A stretch of DNA of 64,000 nt from Pseudomonadota bacterium (GCA_021849425.1 JAJZSY010000016.1:1-64000); one strand, 5' to 3'. Shown: positions 41,980-52,414, counted from the first letter of the stretch. Numbers and translations: made by a program. The notes: generated from the sequence alone by a model not told the origin.

Positions 41980-43209
41980 ATGCCCGCTCCACTTTCCGAC
42001 CAGACCATCGCTCTCATCAAGGCCACGGTGCCCGCGCTTGAACGGCACGGGCTGGCCATCACCCGCCGGATGTATGAACGGATGTTCCGCAATCCGGCGA
42101 TCGCCGAGCTGTTCAACCAGTCGCACCAGGATGGCGCGGGCGCGCAGCCGAAGGCGCTGGCCGGCGCTGTGCTGGCCTATGCGCGACATATCGACGATCT
42201 TGCGCCGCTGGCCGGCGCGGTCGAGCGGATCGCGCAGAAGCATGTCGCGCTGAACATCCTGCCCGAGCATTATCCGCATGTGGCGACCGCGCTGTTGGCG
42301 GCCATCGGCGATGTGCTGGGCGATGCCGCGACCGACGAGATCCTCGCCGCCTGGGGCGAGGCGTACTGGTTTCTCGCCGAGCTGCTGATCGGCCGCGAGG
42401 CCACGATCTACCGCGATCTCGCCGCCGCACCCGGCGGCTGGAACGGCTGGCGGGATTTCGTGGTCGAGGATGTCGTGGAAGAGAGCAGCGTCATCCGCTC
42501 CTTCACCCTGGTGCCGGATGATGGCGGGCCCGTGCTGCGGCACCGCCCGGGCCAGTATCTCGGCTTCGCCTTCGACGTGCCGGGCATCGGCGCGCAGCGG
42601 CGCAATTATTCGATCTCCTGCGCGCCGAACGACCGCACCTATCGCATCACCGTCAAGCGCGAGGAGATGGGGCGGATTTCCAACTGGCTGCACGACCATG
42701 CGCGGCCTGGCACCATGCTGCGGGTGGCGGCACCGGCGGGGGATTTTTTCCTCGATGCCGCGTCGGCTTCGCCGGTCGCCCTGGTCAGCGGCGGCGTTGG
42801 CCTCACGCCGATGATCAGCATGCTTGAGACCATCGCGGCGACATCGCCCGAGCGGCCGACCTTCTGGGTGCATGGCGCGCTGAACGGCCGTGTCCATGCG
42901 ATGCGCGAGCATGTCCGCGCGCTGGAGGCGCGGGCGCCGGGCGTTTCCACCGCGACATTTTACGCCGAGCCCATGCAAGAGGACCGGCCGGGCATTGATT
43001 ATGACCACGAGGGCCTCGTCACCGCCGCCTTCCTGCACGCGCATGTGCCGGCGGACACGGTCTTTCATGTCTGCGGACCGAAGCCCTTCATGCGCGCGGT
43101 GATCGGCGGGCTCGCCAGGCTGGGCGTGCCGGAAGAGCGGCTGCGCTTCGAGTTCTTCGGCCCGGCGGACGAGAACCCGGCCGCTTTGTTCCAGACGGAA
43201 ACAGCCTGA
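41980..43209 (+). CDS. hmp: Flavohaemoglobin (nitric oxide dioxygenase)
   Basis: Hmp converts nitric oxide and oxygen to nitrate using NADH or NADPH. The 409-residue protein has an N-terminal globin domain with proximal His88 (AQKHVALNILPEHY), an FAD domain with QRRNYSISCAPN, and an NAD domain with SGGVGLTPMISMLE and FHVCGPKPFMRAV. The ATG at 41980 has an AGGAAGAG ribosome site, preferred over the upstream in-frame ATG at 41896. It is monocistronic behind the putative NsrR palindrome. Confidence 0.95.
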   Translation: MPAPLSDQTIALIKATVPALERHGLAITRRMYERMFRNPAIAELFNQSHQDGAGAQPKALAGAVLAYARHIDDLAPLAGAVERIAQKHVALNILPEHYPHVATALLAAIGDVLGDAATDEILAAWGEAYWFLAELLIGREATIYRDLAAAPGGWNGWRDFVVEDVVEESSVIRSFTLVPDDGGPVLRHRPGQYLGFAFDVPGIGAQRRNYSISCAPNDRTYRITVKREEMGRISNWLHDHARPGTMLRVAAPAGDFFLDAASASPVALVSGGVGLTPMISMLETIAATSPERPTFWVHGALNGRVHAMREHVRALEARAPGVSTATFYAEPMQEDRPGIDYDHEGLVTAAFLHAHVPADTVFHVCGPKPFMRAVIGGLARLGVPEERLRFEFFGPADENPAALFQTETA

Positions 43210-43303
43210 GCCGGGCAGTCTCGCTGCCTCTTGTGCCGTCCGGATGCGCGTTGCAGGATGCGCCCGGGCGGCAACGATCCGCCCCATCATGGAGGAAACG
43301 AAG

Positions 43304-44272
43304 ATGGCCGGATCACTGCGCGCCGAGATTCCCGTCACCGAACTGCTGAAGGACGATCCGAAGAACTGGGGGCGCTGGGGGCCGGACGACGAGGTCGGCG
43401 GCCTAAACTTTCTCACCAACCAGGAGGTGCTGCGCGGCGTTCAATCCGTGAAGCAGGGCAAGACCTTCACCCTGCAGATCCAGATGTGCCACCCGAAGGG
43501 CGATCCGGTCTGGCCCGGCCGCAAGGACCCGGTGCGGATCAACGTGATGGACAAGGGCCATTACATGTGCGGCAAGGGCCCGGTGTTTCCCGGCCATGCC
43601 GAATATGCCGACGACGTGCTGTTCATGTATCTGCAGGGTTCGACGCAGTATGACGCGCTCGGCCATGTCTGGTGCGACGACACGCTCTACAACGGCTATG
43701 ACGCGCGCACCACGGCGGGCGGCATGACCAAGGCCAGCGTGCTGCCGATCGCCGAGCGCGGCATCGTCGGGCGCGGCATCCTGATCGACATGGCCCGCCA
43801 TCGCGGCAAGCCCTGGCTGGAACGCGCCGAGACCTTCACCCATGAGGACCTGATGGCGGCGGCCGAGAAACAGGGCGCGAAGATCGAGAAGCACGACATC
43901 CTGATCATCCGCACCGGCTGGATCGGCTCCTACTACAAGCGCGAGAAGGACGAATTCTACAAGGATTTCATGGAGCCGGGCCTGACCTATTCGAAGGAGC
44001 TGGTGAAGTGGTTCCACGAGATGGAGATCCCCAATCTCGTCACCGACACGATCGCTAACGAGATCACCGCCGACCCGGTCTCCGGCGTGGTCCTGCCGCT
44101 GCACAACGCGCTGATGCGCAATCTCGGCGTCACCTTCACCGAGATCGCTGCCCTCGATGACCTCGCCGAGGATTGCGCGAAGGACGGGCAGTGGACCTTC
44201 CTCTACACCGCAGCCCCGCTCAAGGTGGTCAACGGCACCGGCGCGCCGGTGAACCCCGTCGTGATCAAGTAA
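43304..44272 (+). CDS. Cyclase-family (PF04199) hydrolase
   Basis: The 322-residue protein belongs to the cyclase/kynurenine-formamidase-like family. The ATG at 43304 follows a GGAGGAAA ribosome site. The family metal motif, usually H-x-G-T-H-x-D, reads LQGSTQYDALGH (Gln111, Gln115, Asp117, His121), so two histidines of the formamidase type are glutamine here. This form occurs in a longer subfamily whose substrate is unclear to me. No signal peptide. It is followed ten bases later by an acyl-CoA ligase gene, suggesting a shared degradative pathway for an organic acid. Confidence 0.85.
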   Translation: MAGSLRAEIPVTELLKDDPKNWGRWGPDDEVGGLNFLTNQEVLRGVQSVKQGKTFTLQIQMCHPKGDPVWPGRKDPVRINVMDKGHYMCGKGPVFPGHAEYADDVLFMYLQGSTQYDALGHVWCDDTLYNGYDARTTAGGMTKASVLPIAERGIVGRGILIDMARHRGKPWLERAETFTHEDLMAAAEKQGAKIEKHDILIIRTGWIGSYYKREKDEFYKDFMEPGLTYSKELVKWFHEMEIPNLVTDTIANEITADPVSGVVLPLHNALMRNLGVTFTEIAALDDLAEDCAKDGQWTFLYTAAPLKVVNGTGAPVNPVVIK

Positions 44273-44282
44273 GGACGCCTGG

Positions 44283-45929
44283 ATGAGCATCTACGACGAG
44301 AAACCCTGGCTCGCGCTCTACGACGCGGGCCAGACTGGCGAGATCGTGCCCGATTTCACCGATGCGCTGGCGATGTTCCGCGCCGCCGTGGCGCGCGCGC
44401 CGCAAGCGCCGGCCATTCTCTATTTCGACGGCCGGATGACCTATGCCGAACTCGACCGGCAGAGCGACGGTCTGGCCGGCTATCTCGCGGCGCACGGCTT
44501 CGGCGCGGGCGACCGGCTGGCGGTCTATCTGCAGAACGTGCCGCAATTCGTCATCTCGATTCTTGGCGCCTGGAAGGCGGGGGGCATCGCAGTGGCGGTC
44601 AACCCGATGAACCGGGCGCGGGAGATTGGCATCCTGTTCGCCGACTGCACGCCGAAGGCGGTCGTCTGCCATGACACGACCTGCGAGGAGACGGTGGGCG
44701 CGCTGGAGCCGGGGTTGCGGCCGCAGATCGTGCTGACCACCTCGGCGCTCGCCTTCCAGACCCGCAACGATCCTCGCCTGTTCGCGGGGATGCAGCGCCA
44801 GGCCTGTTCTGGAACGGTCGATTTCGAGGCGGCGATCGCGGCGGGCGGGGCGCTGCCGCCCACCCCCGCCTACAAGCCGGGCGACATCGCCTTCCTCGTC
44901 TACACCTCGGGGACGACCGGCGTGCCCAAGGGGGCGATGAACACGCATGGCAACGTCACCTTCAACGCCCAGACCTATCGCGACTGGATCGGGCTGGGGG
45001 AGGGCGAGCCGATCCTCGGCATCGCGCCGCTGTTCCACATCACCGGGCTGATCGGCCATATCGCCGCCGCCTTCATCACCGCATCCCCGCTGATCCTCGC
45101 CTATCGCTTCGAGCCGGGGGTGATGCTGGACGCGATCGAGGAACACAAGGCGGCCTTTACTATCGGCGCCATCACCGCCTTCATCGCGATGATGAACCAC
45201 CAGAACGCGGCCCCCGCCAAGCTCGCCTCGATGACCAAGATCTATTCCGGCGGCGCGCCGATTCCGCCCAGCGTGGTCACCGCCTTCCGCGAGACGTTCG
45301 GACACTACATTCATAACGGCTATGGGCTGACCGAAACCAACTCGCCCACGCATGTCGTGCCGCTGTCGCGCGAGGCGCCGGTCGATCCTGCCTCGGGCGC
45401 GCTGTCGATCGGGGTGCCGGCCTACAACACCATCTCCTGGATCTGCGACGATGAGGGGCGGGAACTGCCGGTGGGCGAGGTCGGCGAGATCGTCAGCCAG
45501 GGGCCGATGATCGTGCCGGGGTACTGGAACAAGCCGGACAAGACCGCCGAGGCGATCCGCAATGGCCGGTTTCATACCGGCGATGTCGGGTTCATGGACA
45601 AGGATGGCTGGTTTTATCTGGTCGACCGCAAGAAGGACATGATCAACGCCGCCGGCTACAAGGTCTGGCCGCGCGAGGTGGAGGACGTGCTCTATACCCA
45701 TCCCGCGGTGCGCGAGGCGGCGGTGGTGGGTGTGGCCGACGCCTATCGCGGCGAGACGGTGAAGGCCGTGATCAGCCTGCGACCGGGCGCGAACGTGACG
45801 CAGGACGAGATCATCGCCTTCTGCAAGGAGCGGATGGCCGCCTATAAATATCCCCGCGCGGTCGAGATCATCGACGATCTGCCCAAGACCGTGACGGGCA
45901 AGATCCTGCGGCGGGAGTTGCGCGGGTAG
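44283..45929 (+). CDS. Acyl/aryl-CoA ligase, AMP-dependent synthetase family
   Basis: This 548-residue class I adenylate-forming enzyme activates a carboxylic acid with ATP and joins it to CoA. The P-loop-like motif VYTSGTTGVPKGAMNTHGN, the A5 motif GYGLTETNSP, the hinge GFMDKDGWFYLVDRKKDM and the C-terminal lysine motif PKTVTGKILRRELRG are all present. The acid cannot be named; the fatty-acid or aromatic acid ligase branches are both possible. The cyclase-family gene immediately upstream is likely in the same operon. Confidence 0.9.
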   Translation: MSIYDEKPWLALYDAGQTGEIVPDFTDALAMFRAAVARAPQAPAILYFDGRMTYAELDRQSDGLAGYLAAHGFGAGDRLAVYLQNVPQFVISILGAWKAGGIAVAVNPMNRAREIGILFADCTPKAVVCHDTTCEETVGALEPGLRPQIVLTTSALAFQTRNDPRLFAGMQRQACSGTVDFEAAIAAGGALPPTPAYKPGDIAFLVYTSGTTGVPKGAMNTHGNVTFNAQTYRDWIGLGEGEPILGIAPLFHITGLIGHIAAAFITASPLILAYRFEPGVMLDAIEEHKAAFTIGAITAFIAMMNHQNAAPAKLASMTKIYSGGAPIPPSVVTAFRETFGHYIHNGYGLTETNSPTHVVPLSREAPVDPASGALSIGVPAYNTISWICDDEGRELPVGEVGEIVSQGPMIVPGYWNKPDKTAEAIRNGRFHTGDVGFMDKDGWFYLVDRKKDMINAAGYKVWPREVEDVLYTHPAVREAAVVGVADAYRGETVKAVISLRPGANVTQDEIIAFCKERMAAYKYPRAVEIIDDLPKTVTGKILRRELRG

Positions 45930-45939
45930 AACGATTGGG

Positions 45940-45968
45940 TTGAACTACTTTAGGTAGAATAATATCAT
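45940..45968 (+). promoter_or_regulatory. Sigma-70-like promoter of the large Hint-domain gene
   Basis: TTGAAC (45940-45945) and TATCAT (45963-45968) are separated by 17 bases in an AT-rich patch of an otherwise GC-rich region. Transcription would start near 45975, leaving a very short leader before the ATG at 45993. Confidence 0.6.
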
Positions 45969-45994
45969 GCCGCCCTCACGCATGGGGGCGGCAT
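45967..45994. promoter_or_regulatory. Perfect 9-bp inverted repeat over promoter end and start codon
   Basis: ATGCCGCCC (45967-45975) and GGGCGGCAT (45986-45994) are exact inverted copies around a ten-base spacer. The right arm contains the start of the ATG codon and the G-rich ribosome site of the Hint gene; the left arm overlaps the -10 hexamer. It could be an operator. If transcripts start upstream, it could instead be a hairpin hiding the ribosome site, or a terminator stem of the CoA ligase gene. Confidence 0.5.
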
Positions 45995-48900
45995 GTCGGC
46001 TTCATTCGAACTTGTCGGGCCGGACGCGATTGGGCTGATCGAGGGGCTGACGACGTCGTCTCTCGCGGGCGTGCCGCCCGGCGGGTTCGCGCTCGCCGGA
46101 CTTGCCGCCGGGGCGGTGGCGAGCGTGACCCTCTCGGGCGCTTACGGATTTTCCGCGAGTGCCGCCGGCGGGGCGACCGTGTCTTCCGGCGGCGGCGCGA
46201 TCACCATCGGCGGCAGCGCGACGCAGGTGAACGCGGCGCTGGCCAGCCTCGCGATCAGCGCCACGGCGGCCAGCACCGGGACCATCGCCATCACCGCGGC
46301 GAGCGGCGGGACGAAGCTGTCCTCCACCGTGGCGGTGCGGGTATTTCCGGACTCGCCGCCCGCCTTCGTGGCGCCGCCCGCCGCACTCACCCTTGCCGCC
46401 GGGGTCGGGCAGACGCTCGGCCTTGCCATCGCCGATGATCCCGCGGCCCTGCTCGCCGGGTTCGGCCTCGGCGGCGAGACCCTCACCGTCAGCCTGATCG
46501 CCGATACGGGTGCGTTCCTGCTCGATACCGCGTCCGTTGCGGCGATCGGCGTTGCCGGCAATGGCACCGGGACGCTGGTGCTGAGCGCTGCGGCGAGCGA
46601 TCTCGCCGGCCTCACCAGCGCGCTCGACGCGGTGCGCTTCGCCGCCACGGCAGCGGGCACGCTCGAATACGTGCTCCGCCAGTCCGGCGGCGTGCTGCCC
46701 GATGCGGTGACCAATGGCGGCCTGAGCATCGCCGTCACCGGCGCGGTCGCCGGCGGGAGTGCGAGCTGGGCCGGCGGCGCCGGGAACTGGCAGAGCGCGG
46801 CGGACTGGTCCGGCGGGGTGGTGCCGGGCGTGGGCACGGATGTGACGATCGGCACCGGCGCGGTGATCGGCGGCGAGGGGCTCGGCGCGGCGCTGGATGT
46901 GGCACCCGGCGCATCGGTCGGGCTCGACGGCGCGTTCGGCGTCGCCACGGCGACGTTCGGCAGCGCTGCCGCGGTCGCCATCGATGGCGCGCTGTCGATC
47001 GCCGGCGGGCTTGTGCTCGATGCCGCGACGCTGGTGGTCGGCGCCTCCGGCACGCTCGATGCCGCCGGGATCACGATCGGCGCGGATGGCGCGCTCGTCG
47101 CCTTCGGCGCGCTCGCGGCCGGCGGGCTCTCGGCGTCGGGAACGGCGTTGCTGCCGGGCGGCGGCACGCTGGCCGGCGCGCTCGATCTCGCGTCCGGCGG
47201 CGTGGTGGATTTCGCCGGCACGCTGCAAGCCGACGCCGCGTCGCTCGCCACCGGGTTCGACGCCATCTCCCTCGCCGCCGGCAGCACGCTCGAAGGGGCG
47301 GGGCTGCTGGTGGCGGGCAATTTCAGCGAACCGGAAACCATTGTCGGGCCCGGCACCATTCTCGCCCCCGGCCCGACGCCGCTCGCCATCGCCGCCGGCA
47401 GCATCGGCGGCGGGGTCGATCTCGCGATCGCGCCGGGCGGCGTGCTGGAGCTGGGCACGGTCTCGCCGCTCTATGGCGTGTTCAACGCCACGCCCGTCAC
47501 TGTCGGCGCCGACGCCACGATCAGCTTCGCGCCGGGGGCCAGCACGGCGCAGGACGCCACCGCCTATGCCAGCACGCTCGGCGAGCAGGGCGGGGTCCTG
47601 GTGCTCGACAGCCCGGCCGATTTCGCCGCCACCCTGGCCGGCTTCGTCCCCGGCGACCGGATCGTCCTGCCCAGTCTCACCAGCCTGTCGGTGCTCAACG
47701 TCTCGACCACCGGGTTCGAGGTCGCGGGCCTCGTCGCCGGCAACACCGCGCAGAGCGAGATCGTCACCATCCATGCCGCGATCCCCGCCGGGGTGGCGCC
47801 GGTGGTGGAGACGGACCGCGCCGGGGATCCGGTGATCGGGCTGCGCGCCGCCACGGCCGCGCTGACGCTGAACGACGTGCCGGCCGCCGGCGCCTCGATC
47901 GAGGCGGTGAGCGGCGTTGCCACGCCGCTGATCGGCCTTGGCCTGCTGGTGCCCGGCAATGGTTCGGCCGGGCTGCAACTCACCGTCAGCGCCGTTCATG
48001 GGCAGATCGCCAGCGGCGGCGGGACGGCTTCGGGCTCGCTGGTGCTGAGTGCGGCGAACGCGCTTGCGATGAACGCTGAACTTGCTGCACTCGCCTATAC
48101 CGCGTCCGGCGGCGGCACCGGCGATGTGCTGAACTTCACCGGCGGCACCGGACTTGCCGGGCTGAGTGCGGCGATCGGCGTCGCCATTGCCAATGCCGGC
48201 ACGCTCGATTTCTCCGGCGCCGGTGGCAGTCTGTTCAATGCCGGTTCGTCCTGGCGGGGGGGCGTGCCGCCGGCCAATGGCGATGTGGCGGTGTTTGCCA
48301 GCCATGCCGGCGCCCCGCTTCTCGTGGTGGGCCCCGGGGTTGCAGGCAGCGCCTCGGTCGGCGGTGCGTATGATTTCACCGGCACGATCGATCTGCCGGG
48401 CACCGGAACGGCTCTCGATATCGGCGCGGGCGGATTGGCGCTGTTCGATGCCGGCGCGGTGGTTTCGCTTGGCGGCGATGTGGCGGTCGGCGATGCGGCG
48501 GGGGCGGGCACGCTCGGCATCGCCGGGTCTCTCGAAGCCGCGGGAACGATCGTGGTCGCCGGCGGTGCGGCGTCCGGCTGGCTCGATGTCACCGGCAGCA
48601 TCGCCGCCGCGGCGCTGGTGCTGGGGGGCGGCGCCGCCGGCACCTTCGACCTGACGGGGACGGCTGCTTTCGGCGCGGCGACGATCGATGGTTTCGGCGC
48701 GGTCACGGCGCTGGGCACGGCCGCGCTCGATTTCGGCACGTTCACGCTGGCGGGCGGCACGGTCGGGCTGGGGGGCGAAGGCAGCCTTGCCCTCGGCCCT
48801 GCCACGATCACCGCGGGCACCCTGCGGCTTGCGGATTCCAGCCGGCTATCCGGCACTGCCGGGCTCGATCTCACCGGCGGGACACTGGCGATCGGCGGGC

Positions 48901-50492
48901 TCGCTTCGGCATCGCTCGGCGGCGGGCTGGTGCTGGGGGGCGGCGCGGTGCTCACGGTGGGCGGCGTGCTCGACGCGGGCTCCCTGCTCGATTCGGCTTC
49001 GGCCACGCTCGCGGGCGGCACAATCGCGCTGGCCGGCGCCGCGACGCTTGCCGCGGGCGCGACGCTGACCCTGGCGGAGGGCGCGCTGCGTGCCTCGGCG
49101 ATCAGCCTTGCCGCCGGTGCCACGCTCACCGGGCATGGGTTGATCGGCGCGGCCGGCCCGGCCGGCCTCGTTCCCGTCGATGTCGGCGGCGTGCTGGCGG
49201 CGTCCGGCGGCACGCTGGTGGTGGGCGGCACGCTGGCCGGCGGCGCTATGATCGGCGCCGGCGAAGCACTTGATCTGGTGGGGCCGGCCGCCGGCGGCAG
49301 CATCGCCTTCGCCGGCGCAAACGGTATTCTTGCGCTCGGCGATGTCGCGGCGATGACCGATCCGGTAGTGAACATGGCGGCCGGCGACGCGATCGACCTG
49401 ATCGGCGTCGCGCCATCGCTGGTCAGCGATGCGAGCGGCACGCTCACGGTCGGCGGGCAGGGCGGATTCGGCCTTGCGGAGGCGGCGGCGCAGGCGGCGA
49501 TCGCGATCGGGGCGGACGGGGTTGGCGGCACCTATGTCACGGTTGGCGGCGCCATGCCCTGCTTTGCCCGCGGCACGAGGCTGCTGACGCCGGACGGATA
49601 CCGGCCGGTCGAGACGCTGCGGCCCGGCCAGCGGCTGGTGACCGAGAGCGGCGCGACGGAGCCGATTGTCTGGATCGGCTGGCGGACGATCGATCTCTCG
49701 CGCGACGAGGCGGCCGCATTGCTGCACCCGGTCGTCATCACGCCGGGCGCTTTCGCTCCCCTCACGCCAACCCGCCAGGTGACGCTTTCACCCTTGCACG
49801 CCGTTTTCGCGGAAGGTGTGCTGGTGCCGGCGATGCTGCTGGTGAACGGCGCAACCGTGCGGCGGGATTGCGCCCGGTTCGCCGTGACCTATTACCATGT
49901 GGAACTCGCCCGCCACGCGGTGATCCGGGCGGATAACCTGCCGTGCGAGACCTATCGCGACGACGGCAACCGCGACAGGTTCGCGATGGCGCTCGGCGCG
50001 CCGGGGGCGTCGGTGGCGTCCTGCTGCCCGGTCGTCACCTCCGGCGCGGCGTTGCGCTCGGTTCGGGCGAAGCTGCACAGCCGTGCCATCGCGCTCGGAT
50101 ATCAGATCGTGCATGGCGCCGAGGTGGACGCGCTGGCCGGCGATGCGCCGCCGATCCAGCCGCGGCGGCGGCGCGGGCGTCTCGATTTCAGCCTGCCGGC
50201 GCCGGTTTCGCGGCTGGTGCTGCGTGCCCGCGCGACGCCGCCCGCCTATACTGACCCGGCATCCGAGGATCGCCGCTGCCTCGGCATTTGCACGGGAGGG
50301 GTTGTTGCCAACGGCGTGCGCTTGCCAGCCTGGCACGGCGCAGGCTGGTACAGCCCGGACGAGGGGGATCGCGGCATGTGGAGCGGCGGGACCGCCGAGC
50401 TGGTGTTCGCCCGCCCGGCGCGCCGGATCACCCTCGATCTTGTGGGCAGCGTGCCGCGCTGGGTGCGGAACCCGGCGATGCTCGCGCTCTGA
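45993..50492 (+). CDS. Giant Hint-domain (Hint_2) beta-strand-repeat protein, 1499 residues
   Basis: Residues 1-1180 are Gly/Ala-rich and built from repeated short beta strands ([38 protein letters not shown]), typical of large surface or secreted proteins. A Hint_2 domain begins at Cys1190 ([20 protein letters not shown]), followed by [19 protein letters not shown] and [20 protein letters not shown]. The C-terminal 150 residues repeat the globular tail of the 615-residue paralogue (DPASEDRR in both). No classical signal peptide is seen, so export may use a C-terminal signal. Function unknown; adhesion or surface coat with cysteine-initiated processing is inference. Confidence 0.85.
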   Translation: MSASFELVGPDAIGLIEGLTTSSLAGVPPGGFALAGLAAGAVASVTLSGAYGFSASAAGGATVSSGGGAITIGGSATQVNAALASLAISATAASTGTIAITAASGGTKLSSTVAVRVFPDSPPAFVAPPAALTLAAGVGQTLGLAIADDPAALLAGFGLGGETLTVSLIADTGAFLLDTASVAAIGVAGNGTGTLVLSAAASDLAGLTSALDAVRFAATAAGTLEYVLRQSGGVLPDAVTNGGLSIAVTGAVAGGSASWAGGAGNWQSAADWSGGVVPGVGTDVTIGTGAVIGGEGLGAALDVAPGASVGLDGAFGVATATFGSAAAVAIDGALSIAGGLVLDAATLVVGASGTLDAAGITIGADGALVAFGALAAGGLSASGTALLPGGGTLAGALDLASGGVVDFAGTLQADAASLATGFDAISLAAGSTLEGAGLLVAGNFSEPETIVGPGTILAPGPTPLAIAAGSIGGGVDLAIAPGGVLELGTVSPLYGVFNATPVTVGADATISFAPGASTAQDATAYASTLGEQGGVLVLDSPADFAATLAGFVPGDRIVLPSLTSLSVLNVSTTGFEVAGLVAGNTAQSEIVTIHAAIPAGVAPVVETDRAGDPVIGLRAATAALTLNDVPAAGASIEAVSGVATPLIGLGLLVPGNGSAGLQLTVSAVHGQIASGGGTASGSLVLSAANALAMNAELAALAYTASGGGTGDVLNFTGGTGLAGLSAAIGVAIANAGTLDFSGAGGSLFNAGSSWRGGVPPANGDVAVFASHAGAPLLVVGPGVAGSASVGGAYDFTGTIDLPGTGTALDIGAGGLALFDAGAVVSLGGDVAVGDAAGAGTLGIAGSLEAAGTIVVAGGAASGWLDVTGSIAAAALVLGGGAAGTFDLTGTAAFGAATIDGFGAVTALGTAALDFGTFTLAGGTVGLGGEGSLALGPATITAGTLRLADSSRLSGTAGLDLTGGTLAIGGLASASLGGGLVLGGGAVLTVGGVLDAGSLLDSASATLAGGTIALAGAATLAAGATLTLAEGALRASAISLAAGATLTGHGLIGAAGPAGLVPVDVGGVLAASGGTLVVGGTLAGGAMIGAGEALDLVGPAAGGSIAFAGANGILALGDVAAMTDPVVNMAAGDAIDLIGVAPSLVSDASGTLTVGGQGGFGLAEAAAQAAIAIGADGVGGTYVTVGGAMPCFARGTRLLTPDGYRPVETLRPGQRLVTESGATEPIVWIGWRTIDLSRDEAAALLHPVVITPGAFAPLTPTRQVTLSPLHAVFAEGVLVPAMLLVNGATVRRDCARFAVTYYHVELARHAVIRADNLPCETYRDDGNRDRFAMALGAPGASVASCCPVVTSGAALRSVRAKLHSRAIALGYQIVHGAEVDALAGDAPPIQPRRRRGRLDFSLPAPVSRLVLRARATPPAYTDPASEDRRCLGICTGGVVANGVRLPAWHGAGWYSPDEGDRGMWSGGTAELVFARPARRITLDLVGSVPRWVRNPAMLAL

Positions 50493-50502
50493 CGCGGCGG
50501 AT

Positions 50503-50531
50503 TTGACAAGAGACCGCGATGTCAATAAGCG
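50503..50531 (+). promoter_or_regulatory. Possible rpsD promoter
   Basis: TTGACA (50503-50508) is a perfect -35 hexamer; the best-spaced -10 (TAAGCG at 50526-50531, 17 bases later) is weak. This gives a leader of about 120 bases before rpsD, which could hold an autoregulatory S4 site, though no known leader fold was recognised. Confidence 0.45.
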
Positions 50532-50658
50532 CACCGTCACGGCCGGGAACGTGGACGCACCTGCGGGGTGCGCGCCCGTTCTGTCGCGCATGCGCGGCAG
50601 AACCTACCGGTGCAACATCAGCGGCATGTCCGCGTCAACAAGAAGGAGTGCGGCACGC

Positions 50659-51273
50659 ATGACCAAGCGTACCGAGAGCAAGTACAAGATCAACCGCCGC
50701 CTCGGCGTCAATCTCTGGGGGCGGCCGAAATCCCCGATCAACAAGCGCGAATACGGCCCCGGCCAGCACGGCCAGCGCCGCAAGAAGCCGTCCGATTTCG
50801 GCGTGCAGCTGATGGCGAAGCAGAAGCTTCGCGGCTATTACGGCAATATCAGCGAGAAGCAGTTCTACAAGTATTACGAGGAGGCGGTGCGCCGCCGGGG
50901 CGACACCTCGGAGAATCTGATCGAGCTCCTCGAGCGCCGGCTCGATGCGGTGGTCTATCGCATGAAGTTCGCGATCACCCCGTTCGCCGCGCGTCAGTTC
51001 GTCAGCCACGGCCACGTTCTGGTCAATGGCCGCCGCGTCAACATCTCGTCGTATCAGGTGCGTGACGGCGATGTCGTCGAGGTGCGCGAAAAGTCGAAGC
51101 AGCTCGCCATGGTGCTCGACTCGGTGCAGAGCGCCGAGCGCGACGTTCCTGAATATATCGAGGTCGATCACCGCGCGATGAAGGGCACCTTCGCCCGCGC
51201 GCCGAAGCTGGCCGACGTTCCCTATCCCGTGCAGATGGAACCGAACCTGGTCGTCGAGTTCTACTCGCGCTGA
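50659..51273 (+). CDS. rpsD: 30S ribosomal protein S4
   Basis: S4 is a primary 16S rRNA binding protein that nucleates 30S assembly. The 204-residue product starts [20 protein letters not shown] and has [19 protein letters not shown] and the S4 RNA-binding domain [20 protein letters not shown]. The ATG at 50659 follows AGAAGGAG, while the frame is open far upstream inside the Hint gene. As is usual in alphaproteobacteria, it stands alone rather than in the alpha operon. Confidence 0.97.
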   Translation: MTKRTESKYKINRRLGVNLWGRPKSPINKREYGPGQHGQRRKKPSDFGVQLMAKQKLRGYYGNISEKQFYKYYEEAVRRRGDTSENLIELLERRLDAVVYRMKFAITPFAARQFVSHGHVLVNGRRVNISSYQVRDGDVVEVREKSKQLAMVLDSVQSAERDVPEYIEVDHRAMKGTFARAPKLADVPYPVQMEPNLVVEFYSR

Positions 51274-51296
51274 GCCTGCTTCCGGTTCGACGTCAT

Positions 51297-51337
51297 GGGG
51301 CCTATATCCGGATCGGGTATGGGCCCCGTTTCGTTTC
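51297..51337 (+). terminator. Putative Rho-independent terminator of rpsD
   Basis: About 25 bases after rpsD, GGGGCCTATA (51297-51306) can pair with TATGGGCCCC (51318-51327), with a bulge, followed by GTTTCGTTTCG. The stem is G-C rich, the T-tract interrupted. Confidence 0.5.
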
Positions 51338-51372
51338 GGTCCGCCGTTTGTTTTTGGCCAAGGAGAGGCGAC

Positions 51373-51513
51373 ATGAACACGACGAAGCGCATCATCGGCC
51401 TGGCTCTCGCGCTGGCCTTGGCGGGAACGCTCTCCGGCTGCGGGATTTTCGGATCGGGCGGATCGGCCGGGCCGGGCCGGGCGACCATCGCCATTCCGCA
51501 GCAGGGGCGCTGA
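51373..51513 (+). CDS. Very small lipoprotein
   Basis: A 46-residue protein with a lipoprotein signal peptide: MNTTKRIIGLALALALAGTL and the lipobox LSGC, giving a mature peptide of only about 24 residues rich in Gly/Ser. An AAGGAGAG ribosome site lies seven bases before the ATG. It is similar in layout to entericidin-like or other tiny alphaproteobacterial lipoproteins. No function can be assigned. Confidence 0.7.
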   Translation: MNTTKRIIGLALALALAGTLSGCGIFGSGGSAGPGRATIAIPQQGR

Positions 51514-51525
51514 CCGCCCGCCACC

Positions 51526-51602
51526 GCGCCGTGGCGCGGGACGGGTGGCTGAGCGCCGTGGCGCGGAGGGCGGCTGAGCGCTGCGGCGCGGACGGGCGGC
51601 TA
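51526..51602. repeat. Three tandem 25-27 bp GC-rich hairpin repeats
   Basis: Three head-to-tail copies lie between the small lipoprotein and panB, at 51526-51552, 51553-51577 and 51578-51602. Each begins with a self-complementary GCGCCGTGGCGC-type stem and ends GGCGGCT(G)A. They occupy almost the whole gap between two convergent genes, so a bidirectional terminator function is plausible. Confidence 0.75.
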
Positions 51603-51607
51603 AGGCC

Positions 51608-52414
51608 CTATTCGGCAGGCGGGAAGGCGCCGGCGCGGACCTCTTCGGCGTAGGCGCCGATCGCCTCGCGGACCACCCGGGCGCCATCGACATAGACCTT
51701 GGCGAAGCCGGGCACATAGCCGCCGGTCAGGCCCAGAACGTCGTGCATCACAAGGATCTGCGCGTCGGTCCCGTTGCCGGCGCCGATGCCGATGGTGGGC
51801 ACGCGGACGCGTTTGGTGATTTCGGCGCCGAGCCCGGCCGGGATTGCCTCCATCAGCACCATCCGCGCGCCGGCCTCGGCGAGCGCGCCGGCCTCCTCAA
51901 TCATCCGCGCCGCCGCGTCCTCGGTCTTGCCCTGCTTGCGGAAGCCGCCGAGCTGGCGGACATGCTGCGGCGTCAGGCCGATATGCGCGCAGACCGGCAC
52001 GGCGCGGGCGGACAGGAACCCGACGGTCTCGACCATCGCCGCACCGCCTTCGAGCTTGATGATGTCGGCGCCCGCCTTGAGCAGCTGGGCGGCGCTGGCG
52101 AAGGCCTGGGTTGGGCCGGTCTCGAAACTGCCGAAAGGCAGGTCGGCCATGATCAGGCAGGAGGGCGCGCCGCGCGCGACCATGCCGGTGTGATAGACCA
52201 TCTGCTCCAGCGTGACCCGCAGCGTGTCGCGCTCGCCCTGGACCGTCATGCCGAGGGAATCGCCGATCAGGATGCCGTCGATCCCGGCGGCCTCGGCGAG
52301 CTTCGCGAAGGGATAGTCATAGGCGGTGATCAGGGCGCGGCGCTCGCCGTTGCGCTTCGCGCGTTCCCATGATCCGATCGATTTCCGGTCGGCCTTGCGA
52401 TCTGCCGTTTCCAT
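51608..52414 (-). CDS. panB: Ketopantoate hydroxymethyltransferase
   Basis: PanB makes ketopantoate from ketoisovalerate and methylene-THF in pantothenate and CoA synthesis. The 268-residue product has ALITAYDYPFAKLAEAAGID, ILIGDSLGMTVQG, MADLPFGSFETGPTQAFASA and KLEGGAAMVETV, all family motifs with the metal-binding aspartates. The ATG at 52414 (METADRKADR) is preferred over the further upstream frame extension. panC and panE are not nearby. Confidence 0.94.
   Translation of the reverse strand: METADRKADRKSIGSWERAKRNGERRALITAYDYPFAKLAEAAGIDGILIGDSLGMTVQGERDTLRVTLEQMVYHTGMVARGAPSCLIMADLPFGSFETGPTQAFASAAQLLKAGADIIKLEGGAAMVETVGFLSARAVPVCAHIGLTPQHVRQLGGFRKQGKTEDAAARMIEEAGALAEAGARMVLMEAIPAGLGAEITKRVRVPTIGIGAGNGTDAQILVMHDVLGLTGGYVPGFAKVYVDGARVVREAIGAYAEEVRAGAFPPAE

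Noticed and set aside
46002-48305. Long minus-strand open frame opposite the giant Hint gene
   Set aside because: Its Arg/Gly/Ala-rich composition is that of an antisense frame of a repetitive Gly/Ala gene; no family motif or ribosome site.
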